Source: Planctomycetota bacterium (GTDB lineage: Bacteria > Planctomycetota > Planctomycetia > Planctomycetales > Planctomycetaceae). Taken from it: a stretch of 64,000 nt of DNA. Below the pieces are notes generated by a model. It searched no databases and was not told the DNA's origin. It saw only the letters and a program-made list of their open reading frames with translations. The stretch spans positions 1-64,000 of the forward strand of contig JAHZKX010000010.1 in NCBI GenBank assembly GCA_022600195.1. Reading direction: 5' to 3'. The translations under genes were made by a program, and so were the position numbers. This document shows, one piece after another, positions 8,994 through 17,847 of this stretch; the stretch's first letter is position 1, and each line of letters begins with the position of its first letter.

Positions 8994-10634
8994 ATGAGAC
9001 TATTTACATTACTGGTAGTCAGTTGCTGGATTGGGGGAAATCTATCTGATTCAACCCAGGCTGCTGCTATTCCTTCTGCACCCGTCTATACCAGTAAGAC
9101 CCAGTTTCGAATTCCCTATCACTATGATCAGGCTGAGATAGACCGCTTGGGAGCTCGCGAAATCAGGCTCTATGTTTCCACAGATCGTGGTGTAAGTTGG
9201 AACCATCTGAAATCAGTATCTCCTCAGGCCCGGAAGTTTCCTTTTGAAGCTACACAAGATGGCGAATACTGGTTTTCAGTTCGAACTCTTGATTCAAAAA
9301 ATCAACTCCATCCTTCCGGTCGGGTTTTTGAACCCGGTTTGCGGGTTGTGATCGACACAACTCCGCCTCAATTAGATCTTGATTTGAGACAGATTTCTCC
9401 CGGTAAAGTACAACTTGTGTGGAATGCAGAGGACCAGAACCTTGACCCGAACAAGCTGGTTCTGGAATATTCTCAAAATGGCAGCCAAAACTGGCAACGA
9501 GTGATTGTTGCCCCGCATCGTAAAGGTCAGACAACCTGGTCGATTTCCCAAGGTGGAGTTGTGGCAGTTCGTGGCATGATCAAAGATCATGCCAATAATA
9601 TTGGCAACAGTCAAAAAAAGATTCGAGTGGTTGCTGCCGCCAGCCGTACAATACCCAAGGCCAAACAAGAGATTCCTGATTTCAATCAACCCATTGCACA
9701 AGGTGGCTTGCCTGAAAATAGATTATCCATGACCGATCCAGCATCACCTGCACCCTATTCGGGCTCAGGCAAACCTCTGAAACCGAATCAACTGGATACC
9801 TTGGAAACTCATACTCCTCTTGCAAACCGACAGCTTCCTAGCGTTTTTCCGAAAAAAGGCGGTTTGAACGAAGTGCCCCTAATAGATAAATCAATTCAGG
9901 ATCAAATAAAAGGGCAATTCGTCGCCGATGATCCGGAGAAACGACCACTCTATGCCAAAAACCGATATCCATTGAAAGAAAAGGATTGGCAACCGAAACG
10001 AAAACAGGTCTTGAATGGAACTCAGTTCCAGATTGGTTTTCAAGTCGATAAAGTAGGTCCTTCAGGAGTCGGAGCCGTTGAGCTGTATATCACTGAAGAT
10101 AATGGACAGAAGTGGTATAAGTATGGAGAAGATCCCGATAAAAAAAGTCCATTCCACGTAGAAGTTCCTCAGGATGGAATCTATGGATTTGCGCTTCGTG
10201 TGCGAAGTGGTGTAGGACTGGCCGATGCCTTACCAAAGTCAGGTGAAAAACCGGATGTTGTGATTGTAGTTGATCGTATTGCTCCTGTCGTTAAGTTAAA
10301 TCCGGTGAAACAGGAGTTGAGTGGGCAGGCAAATAAAGTGACGATCTCTTGGGAAATGAGTGATCAGAATTTGGCAGAAAAGTCCATCGCCATTAACTAT
10401 TCTACTCAACCAGATGGCCCGTGGGAGCCCATAGTCGGTTGGCAGGAAGATACAGGGCGGTTTACCTGGACTGTTGGTCCAGGCAACCCTTCCCGATTTT
10501 ATCTGCAAGTCATAGCACGTGATGCTGCCGACAATATCTCGAAAGCGGTCACGCCTGCACCAATTATTCTGGACTTGACCAAGCCTTCCGGACGAATTGT
10601 GGACGTTGAAGTGATCAGTCAATCCCCTTATTAA
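8994..10634 (+). CDS. Secreted protein with duplicated beta-sandwich-like modules
   Basis: A signal peptide is evident from the ATG at 8994 (MRLFTLLVVSCWIGG and onward, with cleavage probably after the Gln-Ala-Ala segment). The mature part holds two related halves. Each has a module with V/I-x-x-D-x-G-x-x-W, a PF-x-V/F-x-D-G-x-Y motif and a VVIDxxxP end, followed by an Ig-like module containing W-x-x-x-D-x-N-L. The halves are separated by a Pro/Gln-rich linker. This is an internal duplication and suggests extracellular beta-sandwich repeats. It is a planctomycete-type secreted protein of unknown role. A GTG at 8982 would add four residues before the signal peptide. Confidence 0.8.
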   Translation: MRLFTLLVVSCWIGGNLSDSTQAAAIPSAPVYTSKTQFRIPYHYDQAEIDRLGAREIRLYVSTDRGVSWNHLKSVSPQARKFPFEATQDGEYWFSVRTLDSKNQLHPSGRVFEPGLRVVIDTTPPQLDLDLRQISPGKVQLVWNAEDQNLDPNKLVLEYSQNGSQNWQRVIVAPHRKGQTTWSISQGGVVAVRGMIKDHANNIGNSQKKIRVVAAASRTIPKAKQEIPDFNQPIAQGGLPENRLSMTDPASPAPYSGSGKPLKPNQLDTLETHTPLANRQLPSVFPKKGGLNEVPLIDKSIQDQIKGQFVADDPEKRPLYAKNRYPLKEKDWQPKRKQVLNGTQFQIGFQVDKVGPSGVGAVELYITEDNGQKWYKYGEDPDKKSPFHVEVPQDGIYGFALRVRSGVGLADALPKSGEKPDVVIVVDRIAPVVKLNPVKQELSGQANKVTISWEMSDQNLAEKSIAINYSTQPDGPWEPIVGWQEDTGRFTWTVGPGNPSRFYLQVIARDAADNISKAVTPAPIILDLTKPSGRIVDVEVISQSPY

Positions 10635-10668
10635 GTCGAATCAAATTGATTTCAGGACTTAACAAAGG

Positions 10669-10995
10669 TTATGTTTTTTCAGACTTCTGTTCGTCTGTTG
10701 GCTCTGAACTGGGAATTTCAAACTTGGGGGCTGTAAATTCATCAGAACGCTCTTCAGGCGTAGGTCGAGGAGTTTCAGTCTGTGAATCCGAATAAGTTGA
10801 CTGATTGACCTCGTCTTCAATTCCACTGACGCCTTTTTTGAATTCAACAATCCCTTTGCCCAGGCTCCGTGCCACTTCCGGTAGTCGTTTACCGAAGAGA
10901 AGCAAAGCGATAATCCCGACGATGATCATCTCATATCCGCCAGGCATCCCAAAAATTGCAGGAACAGCAGTCATGTGTGTGATAGTTTGGAACAT
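10669..10995 (-). CDS. tatA: TatA/E-family twin-arginine translocase subunit (first copy)
   Basis: TatA forms the size-variable pore that moves folded proteins across the membrane with TatBC. This 108-residue copy has a short N-terminal transmembrane helix (GGYEMIIVGIIALLLFG), the FGKRLPE hinge, an amphipathic helix (VARSLGKGIVEFKKGV) and a polar acidic tail. The start at 10995 has an AGAGGT binding site. It is transcribed after a second tatA-like gene 133 bp upstream. No tatC is in the window. The two copies share the FGKRLP and SLGKxIVEFKKG blocks, so they look like a tandem duplication. Confidence 0.93.
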   Translation of the reverse strand: MFQTITHMTAVPAIFGMPGGYEMIIVGIIALLLFGKRLPEVARSLGKGIVEFKKGVSGIEDEVNQSTYSDSQTETPRPTPEERSDEFTAPKFEIPSSEPTDEQKSEKT

Positions 10996-11128
10996 GTTTA
11001 ACCTCTTTTTATACTTAAGGTGTTAAGGGCAATACACAAAAAGATCGCGCCCTCTGTGCCTTGTTTCGCATTTTTGTTGACTTCAGCAATCGGGAAGTTT
11101 GTCTCACGAATAAAATGTTCTGGACCGG

Positions 11129-11323
11129 TTAATTATCTGGTTTGGTGTCATGCGGAGGGAACTTGGATGTTTCTTCTTCGTCAGTATCTTCTCGAGCCCC
11201 TTTTTTGAATTCGACAATGCTTTTCCCAAGAGAATTCATGGCCCCTGGTAAACGTTTACCAAACAGGAGCAAGATAATCCCTAAAATGATGGTAACTTCA
11301 ATCCAGCCCGGAAAGCCAAACAT
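11129..11323 (-). CDS. tatA: TatA/E-family twin-arginine translocase subunit (second copy)
   Basis: A compact 64-residue TatA: a transmembrane helix beginning WIEVTIILGIILLLFG, the FGKRLPG hinge, an amphipathic helix ending EFKKG, then a short acidic tail. The hydrophobic helix is intact and there is no sign of decay. It lacks the longer tail of its neighbour, so the two may have separate TatA-like and TatE-like (or TatB-like) roles. Nothing in the sequence decides which is the main pore former. Confidence 0.92.
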   Translation of the reverse strand: MFGFPGWIEVTIILGIILLLFGKRLPGAMNSLGKSIVEFKKGAREDTDEEETSKFPPHDTKPDN

Positions 11324-11759
11324 ACTAATGGTCCCATTAACTCTAATGCATTAGTCGAAGTCGACAATTGCGTTTATAATTGATCAGGTTCATTCGGCGA
11401 AATGATAACAGATGAAGACTTCACCGATAAAATGAACACCAGCAAAATGGGATGCTCCAATGAGGTATGCTCTATGGGCGCTGAGGAAAAGACAAGAAGG
11501 AAAATCACCATTCCTGCTTGGTGGCCCCTGCGAAAAATATCTCGGAGGAAATCCCATGGATGGATATCCACTCGGTTTGCCCGCAGGAGTCGCAGGAGGA
11601 TTGAGCGGTAAGTAACTAAATCATAACCGCGCAAACGTGCCTGTCAACAGAATTTAACGGTGCAATTCAGGCGATTTAGCATTCTGAACAGTAATGTTAG
11701 AAAAAAAGAGCATTTTCCGGTTTATACGCCGCATTGGGTATATGGAGATCAGTTTCGCC
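11324..11759. other. Intergenic stretch, 436 bp, with one doubtful ORF
   Basis: The stretch holds no recognised gene. An 86-codon minus-strand frame at 11374-11634 has a hydrophobic middle (AGMVIFLLVF) that could be a membrane helix, and a basic N-terminus. It has no recognisable family or clear ribosome binding site, so I leave it uncalled. The promoter of the tatA pair should lie near the left end. Confidence 0.5.
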
Positions 11760-12812
11760 TTAACCTGTTGTCGCATCAAGGGATGTTTTCTGGAGTAGGA
11801 GCAGCATTTCAATCCATTGGACCCTGCGAGCGAACTGGCTCAATTCCCGGTCCTGGCTTGATTCACATTCAGAACAACAGTCGACAAAGGTATTCAGAGA
11901 CCAACAATTATTTAACAACAACCGATCTTTCCAGTTGGCGACGGTTTGACTTTCAAATAGATCAAATAATGGTCGTACCCGTTCTGGTAAAAGATCGTGA
12001 ACGGGGTGATAACCGACGACCCTGCTCCAGTATTTTGCGTTAGAGTAATCTGGTTCACGGCGGTGCATAATGTGATGCCAGTAGTCACCCGCCTGGTGTA
12101 AGCCCTGATTTTGTACTGATTGCGAGAACTGATGGCTTTCATCAAGATAATCATGAAGACACAATAACCCGGCCTGCATGGCTGTTGCGTCAGCTGGTGA
12201 CGAAATCGAGGGTAAGTCATGAGCAGGTTGATAAGCACGAAGTAAATTCAGAAGCCAGTTGCGTGCAAGGCCGGGAGCATTCGGGGCCAGATCGGGTAAT
12301 GGAGGTTGCGATGTGCTGGAGAGAGGAAGTTCAGTTGAACTGAAACTGCGACTTTTCACACCCGCTTGGGCCAGAAGAATCAAAATATGCCAGAGTAGAT
12401 CCGCTGAATCAGGGACTTCCTGAAGCCTTGAAAATGCAGATTTTGGGATTAGTACCAAGGCATGCTGAAGTGGATTCATTGCAAGAGATGCTGCGACCGG
12501 AGGCAAGCACTCAATTAATTGAATAAATAGTCCTGAATCGTCGAAAGGCAGAAGATAAATCTCATTTTGATCCGCATTCAAATTAAGATTGTTTAGTTGA
12601 TTCAGTTCTGACAGATCCACTAATCGTTGGGAGTCAACAATACCCAGATAATCCGAAGTGGTTCCTTCAATGAGTGAAACGAGTTCATTCCGTCGAAGGT
12701 GCGCGGTCTCAGTATGGTTCAGTCTACCAAAACTCAGATTGGAAAGATCAGTTAAGCTCTGTAACGATTCGTGGTAATTTCCAGAAAGGGAGAGATGGAT
12801 CAAAGTTGTCAT
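11760..12812 (-). CDS. Planctomycete-type hypothetical protein
   Basis: A soluble protein of about 350 residues. The C-terminal half has a distinctive run of aromatic and His residues: GLLCLHDYLDESHQFSQ, then GDYWHHIMHRREPDYSN and AKYWSRVVGYHP. I recall similar blocks in uncharacterised planctomycete proteins, but the assignment of function is open. The clustered His, Asp and Glu residues (HDYLDESH, HHIMHRREPD) would suit metal binding, which is inference. The N-terminal half is leucine-rich with no clear repeats. I chose the ATG at 12812 over a TTG at 12827. No signal peptide is seen. It lies about 95 bp beyond the PQQ protein on the same strand. Confidence 0.75.
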   Translation of the reverse strand: MTTLIHLSLSGNYHESLQSLTDLSNLSFGRLNHTETAHLRRNELVSLIEGTTSDYLGIVDSQRLVDLSELNQLNNLNLNADQNEIYLLPFDDSGLFIQLIECLPPVAASLAMNPLQHALVLIPKSAFSRLQEVPDSADLLWHILILLAQAGVKSRSFSSTELPLSSTSQPPLPDLAPNAPGLARNWLLNLLRAYQPAHDLPSISSPADATAMQAGLLCLHDYLDESHQFSQSVQNQGLHQAGDYWHHIMHRREPDYSNAKYWSRVVGYHPVHDLLPERVRPLFDLFESQTVANWKDRLLLNNCWSLNTFVDCCSECESSQDRELSQFARRVQWIEMLLLLQKTSLDATTG

Positions 12813-12922
12813 GGGAATGAAATTCAATTTAAAAGAGAAGAAGACCGTCCTGATTTGCCTAACTTAATCTATTTACAGACTGTTAGAAAGGCAACTCTTA
12901 TGGGGGGCTTCTCTCTTCAGAA

Positions 12923-15900
12923 TCAATCTCTGCTAAAACAGCAGAGTTGACCATTTTCCAATGAAACAATAATCCTTCCTTCAGAATCAATGGCCGTTCC
13001 CCCCTTCACTGCCAACGCGGGAAGTTTGTGAGTCCAAAGATCTGTTCCTTTATCAATATTGATTGCTGTTAGAAACGCTGACTCTGGTTTTAAATCCGGA
13101 TGACCGGCGGTAACAAGTGTCTCTGGAGAAACGATAAAACTGGTAAAGCGACGCTGATTCTGGTCTTCCCAGATTTTCTTGCGTTTGAAGGCTTCACCTG
13201 TACGACGGGCACGCATGCTTAACCAGCGTGCCACTTCTTTTTTCACCTTGGGGGCACCTGGCGGCAACGCTTCTTTCAGAGTCAGATTTGTAAACACACT
13301 TCCTTCATAACTGGCATCATGAATCAATTCTCTTCTGTCAGCCAGTGTGTGTTCAATAGAGAGATACTTCCCATAGCCAGGGTAGTACGGATAGAAGGCA
13401 GTTCGGTATTGTGATCGAACTTCTGTACTGGGGGTATTTAAACACTTTAATGTCTTCAGGTTGTAACGGGCAATTTCATAAACGCCTCCTGCCAGGAATC
13501 GGAGTTCATCGCCTTCGATATATAAACTACCCTGCAGACTGATCCCACTATTCACTTCCTGCGATAGTGCTCCCGAGCTGTTGTTTTCCTGCTTTAACTC
13601 ACCAGTCTTTGAATTTAAGGCGACAACGTGCGTACCATCAAAGTGAGCGATACCTGCGACGGCGTAAACGGTATCATTCTGAACCACAACGCCACCTGAA
13701 ACAGGCCAGGTCGATATCAATTTTCCATAGACGGGAATTAAACGTTTGTCGGGGGCTACTCGAAATGACCAGAGAGGTTTACCAGTTTTTGCTTCGTAAG
13801 CGTAAACTCGCCCATCAGCTGATCCAACATAGAGACGATGATTGTTGACCGTCGGAGGATAATAAATGGCGCCGCCTGTATATTGTTTCCAAATCTGCTT
13901 GCCTTGCATATCAAATGCAGTAATGACACCATTTCGATCACCGATAAAAATCTGATTACCAGCAATAACAGGTGCTGTAGGCAGTGCAGATTTTGTGACC
14001 TGGGTTGTCCAGGCAAGTTTAGTTTTGTCAGGAACTGAAACTTTTGTTGTGGATGATTGATGATTGTCACCACGAAACGAGGGCCAGTCATTTTCGTGAA
14101 CAGATAACAATTCAACTTTTGTCAGATCATCTGCATAAGCGACTCGTCGAGGAGGGACTTGTTTTGCAGGTGAAGAGGAATTCTTTTCAGGACCCAAACA
14201 GATATGTCCGTAAAGCGATAATTGGCACCCACACATCCAGGGCCCCCAATATAAGAGCCCATTGGAAACTATGACACCATCCTGACAGGGTGGGCGCATG
14301 GGGGCAATATGTTGGGCAGAATGTGTTTCCGTTTCCAGTCTGACAGTCCCACCGCTGGTGCGGAAAAAGATACTGTCTACACTGCCGGTGGCTCGCGTAC
14401 AGGCGCGGCGAGTGGGAAGTGAAGCAATTTTTTCTCCGGTAGCATAATCCAGTTTCATACCAGTTTCTTTGGGGCCGGCGGCATAAATTCCATCATCGCG
14501 TAAAACTAATTGCAGATTACCATGCTCTTTTTCCCACAGCCAATATCCATCAGTGGCAGACGCGGTGACAAGATGTAAACGCTGTGGTCCAGCAAAAAAC
14601 AGGTAGTCATCGCTACATTTCATATAGGCTGTCGTAGCATATCCTGTAACGTAATGTTGAGCTTTTTGATTGGATCCGATCGAAGATAAAAGTTTTTTAT
14701 CATCATTTTTCCAGAGCTGTTTTCCATTCTTGGTATTCAGGCACGCAAGAAATTTACCAGGGCAATAATAAAAGAGCTGGTTGTTTTTCATACAGACGCC
14801 GCGGCTGTCGATATAGTCCTGCTCACGAAAATGCCAGAGGATTTTTTTTGTAGCAGGATTCATTGCTACAAACGTGCGGCCGAATCCAAAAGCGTTTTTA
14901 GGATCAGAATAGTCGTGTCCTTTCCACATTCCCCAAGGCCAGTGTCCCAGGCCGCGTCTTGCTGATTTTTGGGTATCAACCTTGATTTCTTTACTTCCGA
15001 TTAGTGCATAGAGAGTCCCGTTTTGCATACCCATCCATTTCCAGACGGGCCCATCAGCAAGTTTCTCATCAATGATGATTTCATCCCGGATTTTGCCCGT
15101 TTCACTATCGATAATTTTACAGGACTCATTGTCTGCCATATAAAGGGCATCTTTGGTTCCAATCATAGTGTTTCGGTGAATCATGAAACCTTCTGGTAGT
15201 TTTCGTTTCCAAAGGATAGTTCCGTTGTAAGCATTGATACACATCAAGGTATTCAAAATTGCATTTTGATTCTGTTTATGTGCGATGTGGCCAAATGCTT
15301 TAAAGACCTTACCGCCCGCTGCTACAGATACTTCAGGCATTGGTGAAAATTTGGGATCTGCGAGGAATTGAGTACGATAAGGAGAGCGTGCATTTTGATC
15401 GGTCGATTGCGGATTATTATCCGGTCGATGATAAGGATGGTTCCAATAATCATTTCCCGCCGGAATTGGTTTTGTCAGTTTAGAATCAGAAAAAAATGCG
15501 ATGCCTTCGGGTCGCAGAACACGCAAAAGCTCCTCTTTAGATGTCTGTTTACCAGCTGTTTTTTGTACAAAAATAACGTCGGCCAGATTACTGGCAAGTG
15601 CAATGGCGTCATGCGTTCCGTGATCAGCAAAAATACGTTGTCCCAACATTCCTGCTTGATCAGCCAAAGCTCGAACTTGAGCAACTTCTTTGGGGGATTC
15701 AGATTGAAAGTAAATCTGCAGCTCACTATTTTGAGTCAGCTCTACAACAAAAGAAGCCTGGTCAGCATCAGGTAACCCTAGAACGATACAGAGTCCCTTG
15801 GTTGATTTCAGCTTATTCAGACAGGTACTGGTATCAGGTGAAATCTGTTGCCTGTTTTTCTGTGCTTCCACAACCGTAGGAGCTTGTAGCAAAAGAGACA

Positions 15901-15946
15901 GAACAGAAATGAATAACAGCGACCTGATGGTGTAGAACTTCAACAT
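12923..15946 (-). CDS. Large secreted PQQ-type beta-propeller protein with N-terminal Rossmann-like domain
   Basis: A 1007-residue protein. The start at 15946 has a GAGGAAG binding site and leads into a signal peptide (LLFISVLSLLLQ, cleaved after the VEAQ region). Residues of about 40-150 resemble a class I methyltransferase-like Rossmann fold without a clean SAM motif (ADVIFVQKT and ELLRVLRPEGIAFF). The rest is built from PQQ/WD-like blades recognisable by repeats such as ALNSKTGELK, AYEAKTGKPLWSF and AFDMQGKQIWKQ. PQQ-type propellers either bind pyrroloquinoline quinone or act as scaffolds; calcium- and PQQ-ligand residues cannot be assigned here. Many Cys residues are present (MCGCQ, CTRATG). 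It is likely periplasmic. The long upstream frame to 16003 is not needed. Confidence 0.85.
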   Translation of the reverse strand: MLKFYTIRSLLFISVLSLLLQAPTVVEAQKNRQQISPDTSTCLNKLKSTKGLCIVLGLPDADQASFVVELTQNSELQIYFQSESPKEVAQVRALADQAGMLGQRIFADHGTHDAIALASNLADVIFVQKTAGKQTSKEELLRVLRPEGIAFFSDSKLTKPIPAGNDYWNHPYHRPDNNPQSTDQNARSPYRTQFLADPKFSPMPEVSVAAGGKVFKAFGHIAHKQNQNAILNTLMCINAYNGTILWKRKLPEGFMIHRNTMIGTKDALYMADNESCKIIDSETGKIRDEIIIDEKLADGPVWKWMGMQNGTLYALIGSKEIKVDTQKSARRGLGHWPWGMWKGHDYSDPKNAFGFGRTFVAMNPATKKILWHFREQDYIDSRGVCMKNNQLFYYCPGKFLACLNTKNGKQLWKNDDKKLLSSIGSNQKAQHYVTGYATTAYMKCSDDYLFFAGPQRLHLVTASATDGYWLWEKEHGNLQLVLRDDGIYAAGPKETGMKLDYATGEKIASLPTRRACTRATGSVDSIFFRTSGGTVRLETETHSAQHIAPMRPPCQDGVIVSNGLLYWGPWMCGCQLSLYGHICLGPEKNSSSPAKQVPPRRVAYADDLTKVELLSVHENDWPSFRGDNHQSSTTKVSVPDKTKLAWTTQVTKSALPTAPVIAGNQIFIGDRNGVITAFDMQGKQIWKQYTGGAIYYPPTVNNHRLYVGSADGRVYAYEAKTGKPLWSFRVAPDKRLIPVYGKLISTWPVSGGVVVQNDTVYAVAGIAHFDGTHVVALNSKTGELKQENNSSGALSQEVNSGISLQGSLYIEGDELRFLAGGVYEIARYNLKTLKCLNTPSTEVRSQYRTAFYPYYPGYGKYLSIEHTLADRRELIHDASYEGSVFTNLTLKEALPPGAPKVKKEVARWLSMRARRTGEAFKRKKIWEDQNQRRFTSFIVSPETLVTAGHPDLKPESAFLTAINIDKGTDLWTHKLPALAVKGGTAIDSEGRIIVSLENGQLCCFSRD

Positions 15947-15971
15947 TTCGATCTTCCTCAGCTCGAGTAGT

Positions 15972-15999
15972 ATTATAAAAGTGAGAGAACCACATCCAA
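15972..15999 (-). promoter_or_regulatory. Sigma-70-like promoter for the PQQ protein gene
   Basis: On the minus strand a perfect TATAAT (15972-15977) is preceded, with a 16-bp spacer, by TTGGAT (15994-15999). The -10 lies 25 bp before the ATG, which leaves a short leader containing the GAGGAAG binding site. The -35 match is only partial. Confidence 0.45.
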
Positions 16000-16123
16000 C
16001 CATTTATGGAACACGTTAACGAATGCATCAGCGTCCCTTTATAATGGCAGTATTGAATCAGATTATCAAAGAGTAATTGATACTTTCGGGGTAGTTTTTT
16101 AGTCGTACTGAAATTCGAACAGG

Positions 16124-16135
16124 CTCAAATTTGAG
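16124..16135. promoter_or_regulatory. 12-bp palindrome, possible operator
   Basis: CTCAAATTTGAG is a perfect palindrome within the divergent intergenic region. Related half-sites (CTCAAAT, ATTTGAG) occur again near 16314 and 16379. Binding of a dimeric regulator is a guess. Confidence 0.25.
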
Positions 16136-16438
16136 AGTGGATTCTTTTGGTCGGCATTGTCTTTTCTATTCTGAATGACGGCATGTGTACATGTGGTTCA
16201 TTCTGGTTGTGGAATTTGTCTGATCTTGAGAAAAACTCTATTATCAACTAGTTTATATTTTAAATTTGTGAACAATAAGTGCAGATTGATTTGCCCATCA
16301 AGAAAATAAATCAATTTGAGATATCAATGACGGAGGTGGGCGCAATAGTTTGAGTTAAAAACAAGGGGACCTGTTTGAAGCTCAAATGGTAAATCGTTTC
16401 GACTGGTGATCAAGTCTAATCACTGGCGGTATTCTTGT

Positions 16439-17788
16439 ATGAATCACATCTTACCAGATTATTATGTAAGTGAAGCGACATGGTTTTACCTGTCTCTATT
16501 GCTGTCGCTCGCGGTATTTTTCCGCTTTGATCGCATTATTTCATTGCGCAACTTAGATTTATTATTATTGCTTTCTATTTCCCCGGGACTTTTATTTGTC
16601 GGGGATCACCCCCTGCTGGGAAATGTCTGGCTGTTTGTGGGAACAGGATTATTAGTGATTCGCATGAGCCTTGATTGCTTTTTTCAGCGCAGGCCGCGCG
16701 GGGAACAAAATCTAAATAGCTTCGGCATGGCGTTTCTCTGTATTTCGATCTTTGCTTTTTTAGTTGTGCGCGTCTTCACAGAGAATCCGGCACCGGAAAC
16801 GATTCAAACCGTAAAGCAGGCTGACAGCTTATTAAGCATGCAAGATGTTACTTCTACTCAAAATCAAAAAATTCCAGAAGCCGGACCAACTGCGCGTCTT
16901 TTGATTGCGCCAGTTGTTCCCCTGTCATCGGCAGTAGTAAACGGGGCGAACACCCCTTCCAATTCTGGTATCTCTCTGGATGGATCTACGCTGGCAGCCC
17001 GCATAATGGCAATCCTGGCTCATGCCTTTGTGGTTGTCGGATTAATCATTATGGGAAAAGTGCATTTTGCTGATGTTCAGCTGGGGTTGGCCATGGCACT
17101 ACTTTATCTTCTGCTACCCTGTACTGCCTACGATGTCAGTAAAACAAACCATGTGTTGCCCGCTGCCTTACTTGTTTGGGCATTTGTGGCTTACCAGAAA
17201 CCTGTTATGTCAGGAATTTTTATGGGCCTCGCATGCGGTGCGATGTTTTTTCCCGTCTTCCTTTTACCATTATGGGCCAGTTTTTATAGAAAGAACGGTC
17301 TAAAACGATTCGCAATCTCTGGCAGTGTCGTTGGGATTATCTTACTTGGTAGTTTAATTCTGACATCAGTGGATCGTTATTCATTTACCCAGCAAACAAT
17401 AGGTTCGATCGACTGGTCCGTTCTCAAATTTGAGGGAGGGCAAAATATTCCTGGTTTTTGGGGTGCCGTTGATTCTGCTTATCGGATTCCCGTCTTTGTA
17501 GGTTTCGTGCTTTTGATAGCTTGTTTGACAATCTGGCCGCGGCGTAAAAATTTAGGCCATTTGATGTCACATACAACAGCCATCATCATTGCGACATTAC
17601 TGTGGTACCCTCAACAGGGAAGCGTTTATCTCTTGTGGTACTTACCTATGCTGCTGATGGTTGTGTTCAGACCGCGGTTGTTCCATCAATCACAAAAAGA
17701 TAGAGACGATCGGAACCAACAGGAAACTGAAAGCCCCACCTCGCGATTTCAAGATTCGGTTGGTATTGTGAGGCACTCGTCTCATTAA
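16439..17788 (+). CDS. Multi-span membrane protein, unknown
   Basis: An integral membrane protein of 449 residues from the ATG at 16439. It starts with a cytoplasmic or periplasmic short segment, then about nine to eleven hydrophobic helices, such as WFYLSLLLSLAVFF near the start, LGLAMALLYLLLP in the middle, and LLWYLPMLLMVVF before a polar C-terminal tail. A polar loop of roughly 70 residues sits between the fourth and fifth helices. The pattern of many helices with a WFY-rich N-terminus recalls planctomycete GT-C-like or O-antigen-type proteins, but no catalytic motif is visible, so no function is assigned. A GTG at 16406 would extend it by 11 residues. It converges on the GT2 gene. Confidence 0.75.
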   Translation: MNHILPDYYVSEATWFYLSLLLSLAVFFRFDRIISLRNLDLLLLLSISPGLLFVGDHPLLGNVWLFVGTGLLVIRMSLDCFFQRRPRGEQNLNSFGMAFLCISIFAFLVVRVFTENPAPETIQTVKQADSLLSMQDVTSTQNQKIPEAGPTARLLIAPVVPLSSAVVNGANTPSNSGISLDGSTLAARIMAILAHAFVVVGLIIMGKVHFADVQLGLAMALLYLLLPCTAYDVSKTNHVLPAALLVWAFVAYQKPVMSGIFMGLACGAMFFPVFLLPLWASFYRKNGLKRFAISGSVVGIILLGSLILTSVDRYSFTQQTIGSIDWSVLKFEGGQNIPGFWGAVDSAYRIPVFVGFVLLIACLTIWPRRKNLGHLMSHTTAIIIATLLWYPQQGSVYLLWYLPMLLMVVFRPRLFHQSQKDRDDRNQQETESPTSRFQDSVGIVRHSSH

Positions 17789-17816
17789 GCTGAATTCAGA
17801 ATGCTCTCTGCCTAGT

Positions 17817-17847
17817 TGATCAGGAATGTTGGGAAAGTTCCTGATCA
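17817..17847. other. 10-bp inverted repeat at convergent gene ends
   Basis: TGATCAGGAA and TTCCTGATCA form a perfect 10-bp stem with an 11-base loop, covering the last codons of the GT2 gene and lying about 30 bp after the membrane-protein gene. It could slow RNA polymerase from either side, but there is no T-tract, so a classical intrinsic terminator is not supported. Confidence 0.4.

Larger units (their letters stand above)
15947..16438. other. Intergenic stretch, 492 bp, divergent promoters
   Basis: This is the spacer between two divergently transcribed genes. Besides the minus-strand promoter it holds an inverted repeat TATCAA-N7-TTGATA at 16064-16082 and a perfect 12-bp palindrome CTCAAATTTGAG at 16124-16135. 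Either could be an operator. No RNA gene is recognised. Confidence 0.5.

Noticed and set aside
11374-11634. Minus-strand 86-codon frame with a hydrophobic middle
   Set aside because: Could encode a small membrane protein, but no binding site, family or conservation evidence is visible; left within the intergenic entry.
12928-12946. CTCTGCT/AGCAGAG hairpin as the PQQ gene terminator
   Set aside because: It lies inside the coding end before the stop codon and has no T-tract after it on the minus strand.
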